Part shown: in pieces, positions 1 to 7,810 of the stretch | Numbering within the stretch: the stretch's first letter is position 1 | Layout: the number at the start of each line of letters is the position of its first letter | From: Diaminobutyricimonas aerilata | GTDB taxonomy: Bacteria; Actinomycetota; Actinomycetes; Actinomycetales; Microbacteriaceae | Direction: 5' to 3' | DNA: 64,000 nt | Assembly (NCBI RefSeq): GCF_002797715.1 | Contig: NZ_PGFF01000001.1 | Coordinates: forward strand, 62,001-126,000 | Program-made: the position numbers and the translations under genes | Notes under the pieces: generated by a model | What the model was told of the DNA's origin: nothing | The model's input: the letters and a program-made list of their open reading frames with translations, nothing else | Databases searched by the model: none

Positions 1-611
1 GGTGGGGACTCGAGGCGAGCAACATCGTTCCCGACGGCATGGGCTGGAGCCCCGACCTCGTCACGTTCGGCAAGGTCATCGGCGGGGGACTGCCGCTCGC
101 CGCGCTCGGCGGCCGGGCGGACATCCTCGACCGGCTCGCCCCGCTCGGTCCCGTCTATCAGGCGGGCACGCTGAGCGGCAATCCGGTCGCCGTCGCCGCG
201 GGCATCGCGACGATGCGGGCGGCGGATGCGGCCGTCTACGAGCGGGTCGCGTATGTCGCCGACACCCTCGCCGCCGCCCTCTCCGAGGCGCTCGCCGCCG
301 AGGGCGTGGCCCACAGCATCCAGCGCGCCGGCACGCTCTTCTCGGTCGCGTTCCGCGAGGGCGCCCCGCGGAACTACGACGAGGTGCGGCAGCAGGACGC
401 GTTCCGCTATCCCGCTTTCTTCCACGCCGCGCTCGACGCCGGGGTGTCGCTGCCTCCGTCGGTGTTCGAGGCGTGGTTCGTCTCGGCCGCCCACGACGAC
501 ACGGCGGTGAACCGCATCCTCGAGGTGCTGCCGGTCGCCGCGCGCGCCGCCGCAGCGGCCACCCCGGGGGATGCGGCTCCGGTCGCGCCCACCCCGGAGT
601 CCGCGCAGTAG
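1..611 (+). CDS. hemL: Glutamate-1-semialdehyde 2,1-aminomutase, C-terminal part (5' end outside window)
   Basis: PLP enzyme of the C5 tetrapyrrole route that turns glutamate-1-semialdehyde into 5-aminolevulinate in the cytosol. The reading frame is open from base 3, and about 200 residues of the C-terminal half are present. The PLP-lysine motif [11 protein letters not shown] is visible near the start, followed by the family motif [12 protein letters not shown]. The carboxy end is a low-complexity Ala/Pro tail after residue ~180 of the fragment, not expected in the core fold. The stop codon TAG at 609-611 lies inside a degraded copy of an intergenic repeat (607-627, ending GTATCGAGATC), so the tail may have been set by repeat insertion. 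The next gene, aztA, converges on it. Family assignment is firm. Confidence 0.93.
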   Translation, partial: WGLEASNIVPDGMGWSPDLVTFGKVIGGGLPLAALGGRADILDRLAPLGPVYQAGTLSGNPVAVAAGIATMRAADAAVYERVAYVADTLAAALSEALAAEGVAHSIQRAGTLFSVAFREGAPRNYDEVRQQDAFRYPAFFHAALDAGVSLPPSVFEAWFVSAAHDDTAVNRILEVLPVAARAAAAATPGDAAPVAPTPESAQ

Positions 612-648
612 CTCCCGTATCGAGATCCGCGGGGAGGACAACTCCGCC

Positions 649-684
649 GGTCGAGTAGGGCGCCCTGGCGCCCGTATGGAGACC
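649..684. repeat. Dispersed repeat of the GGTCGAGTAG...GTATnGAGACC family, copy 1
   Basis: It begins GGTCGAGTAGGGC and ends GCCCGTATGGAGACC with a small internal palindrome (GGGCGCC/GGCGCCC). A second copy lies at 50271-50309, and a degenerate partial copy overlaps the hemL stop at 607-627. It is non-coding and sits between convergent genes. Confidence 0.7.
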
Positions 685-698
685 TCCCTGCCGGCGAC

Positions 699-753
699 TT
701 CCCGTCGCGGATCGCGGGTGCGAGCCGGCCACACCCGCACTATGCGACGGGAA
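699..753. terminator. Nested palindrome between convergent hemL and aztA (likely bidirectional terminator)
   Basis: Outer arms TTCCCGTCGC (699-708) and GCGACGGGAA (744-753) enclose inner arms GCGGGTG (714-720) and CACCCGC (732-738). The location between two convergent genes fits a bidirectional transcription stop. The outer arm shares the GACGGGAAA end with the palindrome at 5697-5753. Confidence 0.65.
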
Positions 754-781
754 ACCGCCCCGGCGGCCGGCGCGACCCGCG

Positions 782-1411
782 TCAGTGCCGCCGCATCACG
801 CGGCCGTTTTCCACGTGCAACCAGCGGTCGGCGCGCGCCGCCGCGACCGCGTCGTGCGTCGCGTGCACCACCGTGACGCCGCGCGCCGCCTCTTCGAGCA
901 GCACGTCGTGCAGGATGCGCTCGCCGTCGTCGTCGAGGGCCGTCGCCGGTTCGTCGAGCAGCAGGGCGTCGGCGCGTTGCGCGAGTCCCTGGGCGATGAG
1001 CACCCGCTGGCGCTGGCCCCCGGAGAGGTCGCCGAACGGACGGCTCCGCAGTGCGTCCACGCCCATCCGCTGCGCGCTCGCGGTGACGAGGTGGCGGTCG
1101 ATGCGGTGCATCCGGCCCCAGGGTCGCGCCTCCCAGCGGCCCATCGCGACGACATCCGCGACCGTCACCGGCAGGGTCTCGGATGCGCTCGAGCGTTGCG
1201 GCACGAAGGCGAGCGAGCGGGGCCGCCGCACCGTGCCGGCGTCCGCCGGCAGCAGGCCGGCGAGGAGCGCGAGCAGCGTGGACTTGCCCGAGCCGTTCGC
1301 GCCCGTGACCGCGGTGATCGTGCCAGGGGAGAACTCGAGGTTCAGTCTGCTCAGCACCGGCCGTCCGTCGCGGGAGACGGTCGCGGCGTCGAGCGCGAGG
1401 AGAACGGGCAT
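782..1411 (-). CDS. aztA: Zinc ABC transporter ATP-binding protein (AztA/ZnuC type)
   Basis: Cytosolic ATPase of a zinc importer, 209 aa. Walker A GANGSGKST is at about residues 35-43, the ABC signature LSGGQRQRV follows near 130, and the Walker B stretch ALLLDEPATALDD comes next. The start ATG at 1411 was chosen because a -10-like TACGAT (minus strand, 1418-1423) lies exactly six bases upstream, implying a leaderless mRNA; longer frames would run into the divergent permease gene. It is divergent from aztB with a shared Zur-like box at 1431-1445. The Azt assignment rests on the neighbours: a cluster-A-I type solute-binding protein and two AztD-like chaperones. Confidence 0.88.
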   Translation of the reverse strand: MPVLLALDAATVSRDGRPVLSRLNLEFSPGTITAVTGANGSGKSTLLALLAGLLPADAGTVRRPRSLAFVPQRSSASETLPVTVADVVAMGRWEARPWGRMHRIDRHLVTASAQRMGVDALRSRPFGDLSGGQRQRVLIAQGLAQRADALLLDEPATALDDDGERILHDVLLEEAARGVTVVHATHDAVAAARADRWLHVENGRVMRRH

Positions 1412-1430
1412 GCGGCCATCGTAGCGCGGG

Positions 1431-1445
1431 TGATAATCGTTCTCA
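1431..1445. promoter_or_regulatory. Zur-like box between divergent aztA and aztB
   Basis: TGATAATCGTTCTCA is a 7-1-7 imperfect inverted repeat (five of seven pairs match) of the Fur/Zur type. It sits between the two divergent starts, overlapping the expected -35 regions of both. A related box precedes the second aztD (4451-4465). Zinc control is inferred from the regulated genes. Confidence 0.65.
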
Positions 1446-1457
1446 TGTAGGGTCGGG

Positions 1458-2345
1458 ATGGTGATCGCCCTGCTCGAGTCCGCGCTGTTCGCGCCGTTCG
1501 GCGCCGCGTTCATGCTGCGCGCGCTGCTCGGAGGGGTGCTCGTCGCGGCCCTCTGTGCCGTGGTCGGAACCTGGGTCGTGGCGCGCGGCATGGCGTTCCT
1601 CGGCGAGGCGCTCGCCCACGGAATGCTCCCCGGCGTGGCGCTCGCGACCCTGCTCGGGCTGCCGCCGGTGCTCGGGGCCGCGGTGAGCGCGGCGGGCATG
1701 TCCGCCGCGATCGGCGCCCTGAGCCGCCGCCGGTTGAGCGACGACACCGCGATCGGCATCATCTTCGCCGGCATGCTCGCGCTCGGCGTGATCATCGTGT
1801 CGCGCTCGCGCAGCTTCGCGACCGACCTCACGGCGATCCTCTTCGGCGACGTGCTCGCCGTCCGCGCCGACGACCTCGCCCTCGTCGGCTCCGCCCTCGC
1901 GGCGACGCTCGTGATCGCTATCGCCTTCCACCGGCCGTTCGTCGCGCTCGCGTTCGACCCCGCGAAGGCGGCGACGCTGCGCCTGCGCCCGCGACTGGCC
2001 CGCACCGTGCTCGTCGGGCTCGTGACCCTCGCGGTCGTCGCGTCGTACCAGGCCGTCGGCACGCTCCTCGTCGTGGCCCTGCTGCTCGCCCCGGCGGCGA
2101 CCGCGCGGCACTGGACCCACCGCATCCCGCAGCAGATGGCGCTCGCCGCCGCCCTCGGTGCCGTGTGGGCCTACGCCGGGCTGCTCGTCTCGTGGCACGC
2201 CGGCACCGCGGCGGGCGCGTCGATCGCCCTTACGGCCGTCACCGGATTCCTCGCCTCGCTCGCCCTGCGCCCCGCCGTGGTTGCCCTCCGGCGCCCGCGT
2301 GAGCATCCCGTTCCCGCTCCCCGACCCGGAAAGGTCATCCCGTGA
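1458..2345 (+). CDS. aztB: Zinc ABC transporter permease (AztB/ZnuB family)
   Basis: Integral membrane subunit of the zinc importer, 295 aa, with about eight hydrophobic segments. Family features visible are ARGMAFLGEALAHGMLPG near the first third and the coupling stretch ending DDTAIGIIFAGMLALGV. The start may be ATG 1458 or GTG 1461: a TAGGGT hexamer (1448-1453) would place the transcript start at about 1460, which favours GTG 1461 with an almost leaderless message. Its stop codon overlaps the GTG start of the following aztD by four bases (GTGA at 2342-2345), indicating translational coupling. Its expected partners are AztA and AztC. Confidence 0.9.
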   Translation: MVIALLESALFAPFGAAFMLRALLGGVLVAALCAVVGTWVVARGMAFLGEALAHGMLPGVALATLLGLPPVLGAAVSAAGMSAAIGALSRRRLSDDTAIGIIFAGMLALGVIIVSRSRSFATDLTAILFGDVLAVRADDLALVGSALAATLVIAIAFHRPFVALAFDPAKAATLRLRPRLARTVLVGLVTLAVVASYQAVGTLLVVALLLAPAATARHWTHRIPQQMALAAALGAVWAYAGLLVSWHAGTAAGASIALTAVTGFLASLALRPAVVALRRPREHPVPAPRPGKVIP

Positions 2346-3529
2346 AACGCCTGACGCCCGCTCTGCTCGCCCTGGCCGCCGTGACGCTCACCTCCGCGTG
2401 CGCGACGACCACGCCGGCGCCGGCGGACACCCCGTCCGCCGGCCACGGCTACATCCCCGGCGCGGAGGAGATGCCCGAGCCGCAGCTGCGCGTCATCACC
2501 GTCGACGACGACGGCTCCACCGCATCCATCGACCTGCTGACCGGGGACGAGGTGGACGTCGCCGACCTCGGTGCGCCGGGCGACATCGTCACCGACGGTC
2601 GGTTCGTGTTCGCCACGACCGATGCGGGCGTCGAGGTGCTCGACAGCGGCGTGTGGACACGCCCGCACGGTGACCACTCGCACTACTACCGCGCCGACTC
2701 GCGCCGCGTCGGTGTCGTGAAGGGCGACGGAGCGGCTCGTGTCGCATCCGACCGCCGCACCGTCGTGATCGCCTTCGACGATGAGGCCGTCGTGCTCGAG
2801 GCCGCCGCGCTCGCCGACGGCGGGCTGGGCGATCCGCGCCGCGTCGACCTCGACCCCGGCGCGGTCGCGGCGCCGTTCGGCGACCACCTCGTCGTGGGCG
2901 AGTCGGATGCGGTGCGGGTGCAGGATGCGGACGGCGCGGTCGTCGCCGAGGCGCCCTGCGCGGCACCCGCCGGGTCGTTCCCCACCCGCGCGGGCCTCGT
3001 CATCGGGTGCGCCGAGGGGGCCCTGCTCGTCACCGAGGGCGAGACCGCGCCCGTAGTCGAGCCCGTTCCCTACCCGGCTCCCGTCGTCGACGCGGACCGG
3101 GCGCGGGACTTCGCGGCACGGGCCGACCGCCCCTCGGTCGCCGCCCCGGCCGGCATCACCGGGGTGTGGCTGCTCGACGCGCGCGAGCGCGCCTGGATGC
3201 GCATCCCGACCGAGGCGCCCGTGATCGCCGCGAGCGCGGTGGGCGACGACGACGAGACGGTGCTCGCCGTCGACGCGACCGGGCGGCTGCTTGTGCTCGA
3301 CGGCCTCGGCGGCACCCTGCTCGCCGCGACGGAGCCGCTCGTGGCCGAGTCGGTCGCCGACCCTGCGCTCGCGGCGGGGGTGACGCTCGAGGTCGACGCG
3401 CAGCGGGCGTACCTCAACGACCCCGCGGGCGGGCGCGTGCTCGAGATCGACTACCGCGACGGCGGACGCGTCGCCCGGGAGTTCCGGATGCCGCACACTC
3501 CGCTGTTCCTGGCGGAGGTCGGCCGGTGA
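2342..3529 (+). CDS. aztD: AztD-like zinc metallochaperone lipoprotein (paralogue 1)
   Basis: Exported beta-propeller-like protein, 395 aa. The N-terminus is a lipoprotein signal with lipobox LTSACAT (Cys about 20). The His-rich motif RPHGDHSHYY near residue 105 is a good zinc-ligand candidate and fits AztD, the periplasmic chaperone known from Paracoccus to load AztC. Repeated short blade-like stretches rich in VLD and VDxxG run through the body. The GTG start overlaps the aztB stop, and its own stop overlaps the aztC GTG. A second, related gene lies at 4480-5670 but lacks the His-rich motif. Function is inferred from similarity of layout and operon; the exact fold needs a structure prediction. 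Confidence 0.78.
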   Translation: MKRLTPALLALAAVTLTSACATTTPAPADTPSAGHGYIPGAEEMPEPQLRVITVDDDGSTASIDLLTGDEVDVADLGAPGDIVTDGRFVFATTDAGVEVLDSGVWTRPHGDHSHYYRADSRRVGVVKGDGAARVASDRRTVVIAFDDEAVVLEAAALADGGLGDPRRVDLDPGAVAAPFGDHLVVGESDAVRVQDADGAVVAEAPCAAPAGSFPTRAGLVIGCAEGALLVTEGETAPVVEPVPYPAPVVDADRARDFAARADRPSVAAPAGITGVWLLDARERAWMRIPTEAPVIAASAVGDDDETVLAVDATGRLLVLDGLGGTLLAATEPLVAESVADPALAAGVTLEVDAQRAYLNDPAGGRVLEIDYRDGGRVAREFRMPHTPLFLAEVGR

Positions 3530-4434
3530 ACCGCGCGTGGGGCGCCCTGCTGATCGCGATCGGGGTCGCGGCCGGACTGGTCGGTTGCGACGCCGTCACG
3601 CAGGGCGGGCCGCGCATCGTGGCGACGACGAACATCCTCGGAGACGTCGCGCAGAACGTGGTGGGCGACGCCGTCGAGGTGGTCACGCTCATGCCGCCGG
3701 GCGCCGATCCGCACTCGTTCGAGATCTCGGCGCAGGAGGCGGCCATGCTGCGCGACGCCGACCTCATCATCTCGAACGGCCTCGGCCTCGAGGAGGGGGT
3801 GCAGCACCACGTCGACGCCGCGGTGGAGGACGGCGTGCCGACGTTCGTCGCCGGCGACCACGTCTCGGTGCTCGAGTTCGCCACCGACGACGCCTCCGGC
3901 CCCGACCCGCACTTCTGGACGGACCCGGCCCGCGTGACGGAGCTGCTGGGTCCGCTCGCCGACGCGATCGCCGAGCACGTGCCCGGCGTCGACGCCGTCG
4001 CGCTCGCGGAATCGGCCGAGGTGTACGCGGCGCAGGTCGCCGAGCTGGATGCGGACCTCGAGGCCGCCTTCGCCGCGCTGCCCAGCGAACGCCGTCGGCT
4101 GGTCACGAACCACCACGTGTTCGGGTACCTCGCCGAGCGCTACGACTTCGAGGTCATCGGCGCGGTGCTGCCCAGCGGAACGACCCTCGCCGCGCCGAGC
4201 GCGAGCGACCTCGAGGAGCTCGCGTCGGCCATCCGTGACGCGGGGGTGCCCGCGATCTTCGCCGACTCGTCGCAACCGGCCCGCGTCGCCGAGGTGCTCG
4301 CCGAGGAGGCGGGCGTCGAGGTCGAGATCGTGTCGCTGTTCACCGAGTCGCTGAGTGGCGCGGGCGAGGGTGCGGAGACGTACCTCGAGATGATGCGCAC
4401 GAACGGCGAGCGGATCGCGTCGGCGCTGCGCTGA
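3526..4434 (+). CDS. aztC: Zinc ABC transporter substrate-binding lipoprotein (AztC/ZnuA, cluster A-I)
   Basis: Extracytoplasmic zinc receptor of 302 aa anchored by a lipobox (AGLVGCD, Cys about 21). The four expected ligands of the family are visible: His63 (GADPHSF), His129 (DPHFW), His196 or His197 (TNHHVFGY) and Asp247 (FADSSQP). The long His-rich mobile loop of ZnuA between the first two ligands is absent, as is usual for AztC-type receptors that depend on a separate chaperone. The start GTG 3526 overlaps the stop of the upstream aztD (GTGA); no SD is needed because of coupling. It is followed after 45 bp by the second aztD with its own Zur-like box. Confidence 0.9.
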   Translation: MNRAWGALLIAIGVAAGLVGCDAVTQGGPRIVATTNILGDVAQNVVGDAVEVVTLMPPGADPHSFEISAQEAAMLRDADLIISNGLGLEEGVQHHVDAAVEDGVPTFVAGDHVSVLEFATDDASGPDPHFWTDPARVTELLGPLADAIAEHVPGVDAVALAESAEVYAAQVAELDADLEAAFAALPSERRRLVTNHHVFGYLAERYDFEVIGAVLPSGTTLAAPSASDLEELASAIRDAGVPAIFADSSQPARVAEVLAEEAGVEVEIVSLFTESLSGAGEGAETYLEMMRTNGERIASALR

Positions 4435-4450
4435 TGATCGACTTGCTTAA

Positions 4451-4465
4451 TGAAAACGCTTATCA
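4451..4465. promoter_or_regulatory. Zur-like box upstream of second aztD
   Basis: TGAAAACGCTTATCA is a 7-1-7 imperfect inverted repeat like the box at 1431-1445. The only AT-rich stretch in the 45-bp aztC-aztD2 gap coincides with it. It argues against an ATG at 4450 as the start codon, because that would put the box inside the gene. Confidence 0.62.
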
Positions 4466-4479
4466 ATAGAGTCGGCATC

Positions 4480-5670
4480 ATGAGACATTCCCGCACCGCC
4501 ACCACCGCAGCCGCTGCCTTCGCGGCGGTCGTCGGCCTCACCCTCGCCGGGTGCGCCGCGACCGACGATGCGAACGAGCCTGCCGCCGACTCCTCGACCA
4601 CCACCCCGAGCCCGCAGATCGCCCTCACCTACGACGGCGGGCTGCTCGTGCTCGACGCCGAGACGCTCGAGGTCGCCGGCGACCTGCCGATCGAGGGGTT
4701 CACGCGCGTCAACCCGTCCGGCAACGACCGCCACATCATGGTCACGACGACCGAGGGATTCCGCGTGCTCGACACCGGCGCCGGGATCGACGAGCCGGAG
4801 CTCACCGACCTCGTCTTCGAGGCGAGCGAGGCCGGCCACGTCGTCCGCCACGCCGACCGCACGGTGCTCTTCGCCGACGGCACCGGCGACATCACCCTGT
4901 TCGACACCGCGGACCTGAACTCCGACGAGCTGCCCGAGACCGAGACGGTGGAGTCGGAGGCGGCCCACCACGGCGTCGCGATCGAGCTCGAGGACGGCAC
5001 CCTGCTGTCGACCATCGGCACGCCCGACTCCCGCACCGGCGCCCGCGTCCTCGACCCGTCCGGCGCCGAGATCGCCCGCAATGAGGACTGCCCCGCCGTG
5101 CACGGCGAGGGCACCGCGGCCGACGAGGTCGTCGTGTTCGGCTGCGAGAACGGCGTGCTCGTCTACACCGACGGCGCGTTCACCAAGATCCCCGCACCCG
5201 ACGCGTACGGCCGGATGGGCAACGCCTACGTCACCGAGACCTCGCCGATCGCGGTCGGCGACTACAACTCCGACCCCGACTCCGAGGGCTACCTCCTGTC
5301 GGAGCTCACCCTCATCGACACGGTCGCGCTCACCTCGACCGTCGTCGACCTCCCCGAGGGCGTCGAGTACACCTGGCGCGGCGTGAGCCGCGGCCCGCAG
5401 GACGAGATCGTGCTGCTGAGCGCCGACGGCACCCTCAACCTTCTCGACGAGACCACCGGCGAGGTCACCGAGTCGTGGTCGGTCATCGACCCGTGGGAGA
5501 GTCCCGTCGAGTGGCAGGACGCCCACCCGGCCCTCACCGTGCACGACGGCATCGCGTACGTGACCGAGCCGGCCGCCGACCGCATCCTCGCCGTCGATCT
5601 CGCGACCGGTGAGACCGTCGCCGAGGGCGACCTGCCGGCCACCCCCAACGAGATCGCCATCACCGGCTGA
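4480..5670 (+). CDS. aztD: AztD-like lipoprotein (paralogue 2)
   Basis: Second AztD-related protein, 396 aa from ATG 4480. That start gives a clean lipoprotein signal with lipobox LTLAGCAA; ATG 4450 would add ten residues and swallow the Zur-like box. Its blades resemble paralogue 1 (for example a DCPAVHGEG...VVFGCENGVLVY stretch corresponds to the APCAAPAG...VIGCAEGALLV stretch upstream), but the HGDHSH motif is missing; a lone HHG pair occurs near residue 165. It may bind zinc with different ligands or act as a decoy or second acceptor. It has its own promoter region, so it can be expressed apart from aztB-D-C. Confidence 0.75.
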   Translation: MRHSRTATTAAAAFAAVVGLTLAGCAATDDANEPAADSSTTTPSPQIALTYDGGLLVLDAETLEVAGDLPIEGFTRVNPSGNDRHIMVTTTEGFRVLDTGAGIDEPELTDLVFEASEAGHVVRHADRTVLFADGTGDITLFDTADLNSDELPETETVESEAAHHGVAIELEDGTLLSTIGTPDSRTGARVLDPSGAEIARNEDCPAVHGEGTAADEVVVFGCENGVLVYTDGAFTKIPAPDAYGRMGNAYVTETSPIAVGDYNSDPDSEGYLLSELTLIDTVALTSTVVDLPEGVEYTWRGVSRGPQDEIVLLSADGTLNLLDETTGEVTESWSVIDPWESPVEWQDAHPALTVHDGIAYVTEPAADRILAVDLATGETVAEGDLPATPNEIAITG

Positions 5671-5696
5671 CCCTGACGCGTATGCGGGTGCACCGG

Positions 5697-5753
5697 TTTC
5701 CCGTCAGTAGACGCCCTCATCGCGGCGGCGAAAGGGCATCTACTGACGGGAAA
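5697..5753. terminator. Long near-perfect palindrome between convergent genes (bidirectional terminator)
   Basis: Two 21-base arms (5697-5717 starting TTTCCCGTCAGTAG, and 5733-5753 ending CTACTGACGGGAAA) pair with one mismatch around a 15-base loop. It lies between convergent aztD2 and the serine hydrolase. The arm end GACGGGAAA is shared with the palindrome at 699-753. Confidence 0.75.
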
Positions 5754-5767
5754 CGGCGATCCGGGGG

Positions 5768-6937
5768 TCAGTCGCAGAGCGCCGTGTCGACGGCGGCGTT
5801 CACCTGCTGGGCGAGGGCGATGGCGGACTCCTCCTCGGGCGAGACGGCACTCGGCAGCGCCGTGACGGCGACGGTCACCGCGCGACCGTCCTCCGTCGCC
5901 CCGTTGCGCGTCTCGAAGCCGGAGATGTCGCCGCCGTGGCCCCACGCCACGCCGCCACAGCTGAGCGGATAGCTCATGAGCCCCAGCCCGTAGCGGGCAC
6001 CGGCCCAGAGGTCGTCGGCGGGCACGGTGGTGCGCATCTCGTCGAGCATCGCCGCGTCGAGGAGCTCGCCGTCGAGCAGGGCTCGCGTGAAGGTGTTCAG
6101 GTCGCTCGGGGTCGCGACGATCGCCCCCGCGGCACCCGCCCAGCCGGGATCCGTCTCGGTGATGTCGACCAGCTCGCCGTCGGCGTCGCGGTGGTAACCG
6201 CGCGGGTGCGGCTCGGGAAGGGTGCGCTCGCCCTCCGCCGGATACACCGTGTGCTCGAGGTCGAGCGGTTCGAGGATGCGGTCGGCGATCTGCTCGCGCA
6301 GCGGCCGCCCGGTCAGCTTCTCGATGAGCAGCCCCGCGACGGTGTAGTTGGTGTTGCTGTAGCTCCAGCGCTCGCCGGGGGCGAAGTCCGCCGGCATGGT
6401 GAGCGCGAGATCGATGAGGTCGCGTGCCGAGAGGTACCGGTCGCGGATGGCCAGCAGATCGGTCGCGAGCGCGGTCGTGTAGCTCGGCAGTCCGCTGGTG
6501 TGCTGCAGCAGGTTCCGCACCGTGATGCGCGAGGCGTCGATCCCGTCGCCGACGAGCAGCCCGGGCAGGTACGTCTCGATCGACTCGTCGAGGTCGACGA
6601 GGCCCTCCTCGACGAGTTGCAGCACCACGACGGCGACGTAGGTCTTCGTGTTGCTGCCCATCCGCACGTACCCGTCGGCCGGCACCGGCTCATCCGTGCC
6701 GCGTTCGGATGCGCCCGCGACGTACTCGGTGGTGTCGCCCCGGCCATCCGTGACCGTCGCGAGCGCACCGGGGAAGCCGTCGTCGACGAGCCCCTCGAGG
6801 CTGCGCTGCACCGCCGTCGACGACGCGGGCGGGGGTGAGCCGAACGCGCCGAACGCTCCCGCGAGGGTCGCGGTGAGCCCGATGGCGATAGCGGATGCGC
6901 CGACCGCGAGCGAGACCTTCTTCGTGCGAGTGTCCAT
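5768..6937 (-). CDS. Exported serine hydrolase, class C beta-lactamase / DD-peptidase family
   Basis: Penicillin-binding-protein-like esterase or carboxypeptidase, 389 aa, with an N-terminal signal segment (residues 8-32). The three active-site motifs are present: SxxK as Ser95-Asn-Thr-Lys98, YxN as Tyr193-Ser-Asn195, and HGG near residue 340 (WGHGGDISGF). These sizes and spacings match D-alanyl-D-alanine carboxypeptidase/beta-lactamase-like proteins of family S12. The start ATG 6937 has GGAAGG seven bases upstream; an upstream in-frame ATG at 6967 lacks this. Substrate cannot be told from the sequence. It is divergent from an ABC exporter operon, which may point to cell-envelope work. Confidence 0.85.
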   Translation of the reverse strand: MDTRTKKVSLAVGASAIAIGLTATLAGAFGAFGSPPPASSTAVQRSLEGLVDDGFPGALATVTDGRGDTTEYVAGASERGTDEPVPADGYVRMGSNTKTYVAVVVLQLVEEGLVDLDESIETYLPGLLVGDGIDASRITVRNLLQHTSGLPSYTTALATDLLAIRDRYLSARDLIDLALTMPADFAPGERWSYSNTNYTVAGLLIEKLTGRPLREQIADRILEPLDLEHTVYPAEGERTLPEPHPRGYHRDADGELVDITETDPGWAGAAGAIVATPSDLNTFTRALLDGELLDAAMLDEMRTTVPADDLWAGARYGLGLMSYPLSCGGVAWGHGGDISGFETRNGATEDGRAVTVAVTALPSAVSPEEESAIALAQQVNAAVDTALCD

Positions 6938-7075
6938 GGGATGCCTTCCGTCCGTGGGGGATGTCATGCCTCCACCTTTCGCTCCCGCGGACGGGAGGGC
7001 ACCGGCCGGGAGGAGGGGATGAGGACTAGCCGTTCGGCGGGGGACCCGCGCGCGCCGGAGATCCACGCTGGGGAC

Positions 7076-7810
7076 ATGAACGATTCCCCCACCACTGCGA
7101 TCGCGGTCTCCGTACTGCGCAAGACGTACGGCTCGTACGCCGCCGTCGAAGACGTGAGCTTCGACGTGCCGCACGGCCGTGTCGTCGGGCTGCTCGGCCC
7201 GAACGGTGCAGGCAAGACCACCACCATGCGCATGCTGCTCGGCCTCGCCCGCCCCGACGCGGGTACGGCTCTGCTCGACGGCACCCCGTACCGGGAGCTG
7301 GCCCAGCCGGCCCGCACGGTCGGCGCGATGCTCGACGACGGCGGCCTGCATCCCGGGCGCACCGCCCGCCAGCACCTGACCATCTCCGCCGCGATGGCGG
7401 GCGTCGACGCCGCTCGCGTTCCCGCCATGCTCACGGAGACCGGCCTCGGTGCGGCCGCCGATCGCCGCATCGGCGGATACTCGCTCGGGATGCGCCAGCG
7501 CCTCGCCCTCGCGGCGGCGCTGCTCGGTGAGCCGGGCATCCTCGTGCTCGACGAGCCGGCGAACGGACTCGACCCGGCCGGCATGCGCTGGTTGCGTCAA
7601 CGGCTGCGCGCCTTCGCCGACGCCGGGGGCGCCGTGCTGCTGTCGTCGCACGTGCTCGCCGAGGTGTCGAACGTCGCGGACGACATCATCGTCGTCGCCC
7701 AGGGCCGGATCGTGGCCGACGGCCCCATCCCGGAACTCACCGCCCGCTACGGCGGGGATCTCGAGTCCTACTACCTCGACCTCACGGCCGAGACCGCGGA
7801 GGTGCGCTGA
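7076..7810 (+). CDS. ABC exporter ATP-binding protein (ABC-2 partner, CcmA/YxlF-like)
   Basis: Cytosolic ATPase of 244 aa. Walker A GPNGAGKTT, signature YSLGMRQRLALA, Walker B ILVLDEPANGLDP and the switch His in LLSSHVLAEV are all visible. The start ATG 7076 matches family N-termini; an in-frame ATG at 7019 has an AGGAGG but only two bases of spacing, so it is less likely. Its stop overlaps the permease ATG (TGATG at 7808-7812). Together with the permease and the downstream two-component system it resembles drug- or peptide-stress export modules. The exported substrate is unknown. Confidence 0.88.
   Translation: MNDSPTTAIAVSVLRKTYGSYAAVEDVSFDVPHGRVVGLLGPNGAGKTTTMRMLLGLARPDAGTALLDGTPYRELAQPARTVGAMLDDGGLHPGRTARQHLTISAAMAGVDAARVPAMLTETGLGAAADRRIGGYSLGMRQRLALAAALLGEPGILVLDEPANGLDPAGMRWLRQRLRAFADAGGAVLLSSHVLAEVSNVADDIIVVAQGRIVADGPIPELTARYGGDLESYYLDLTAETAEVR

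Noticed and set aside
3007-3525. Extended N-terminus of the zinc receptor (Arg/Gly-rich 170 residues)
   Set aside because: It lies in another frame of the aztD gene, and GTG 3526 gives a proper lipoprotein signal with overlap coupling.
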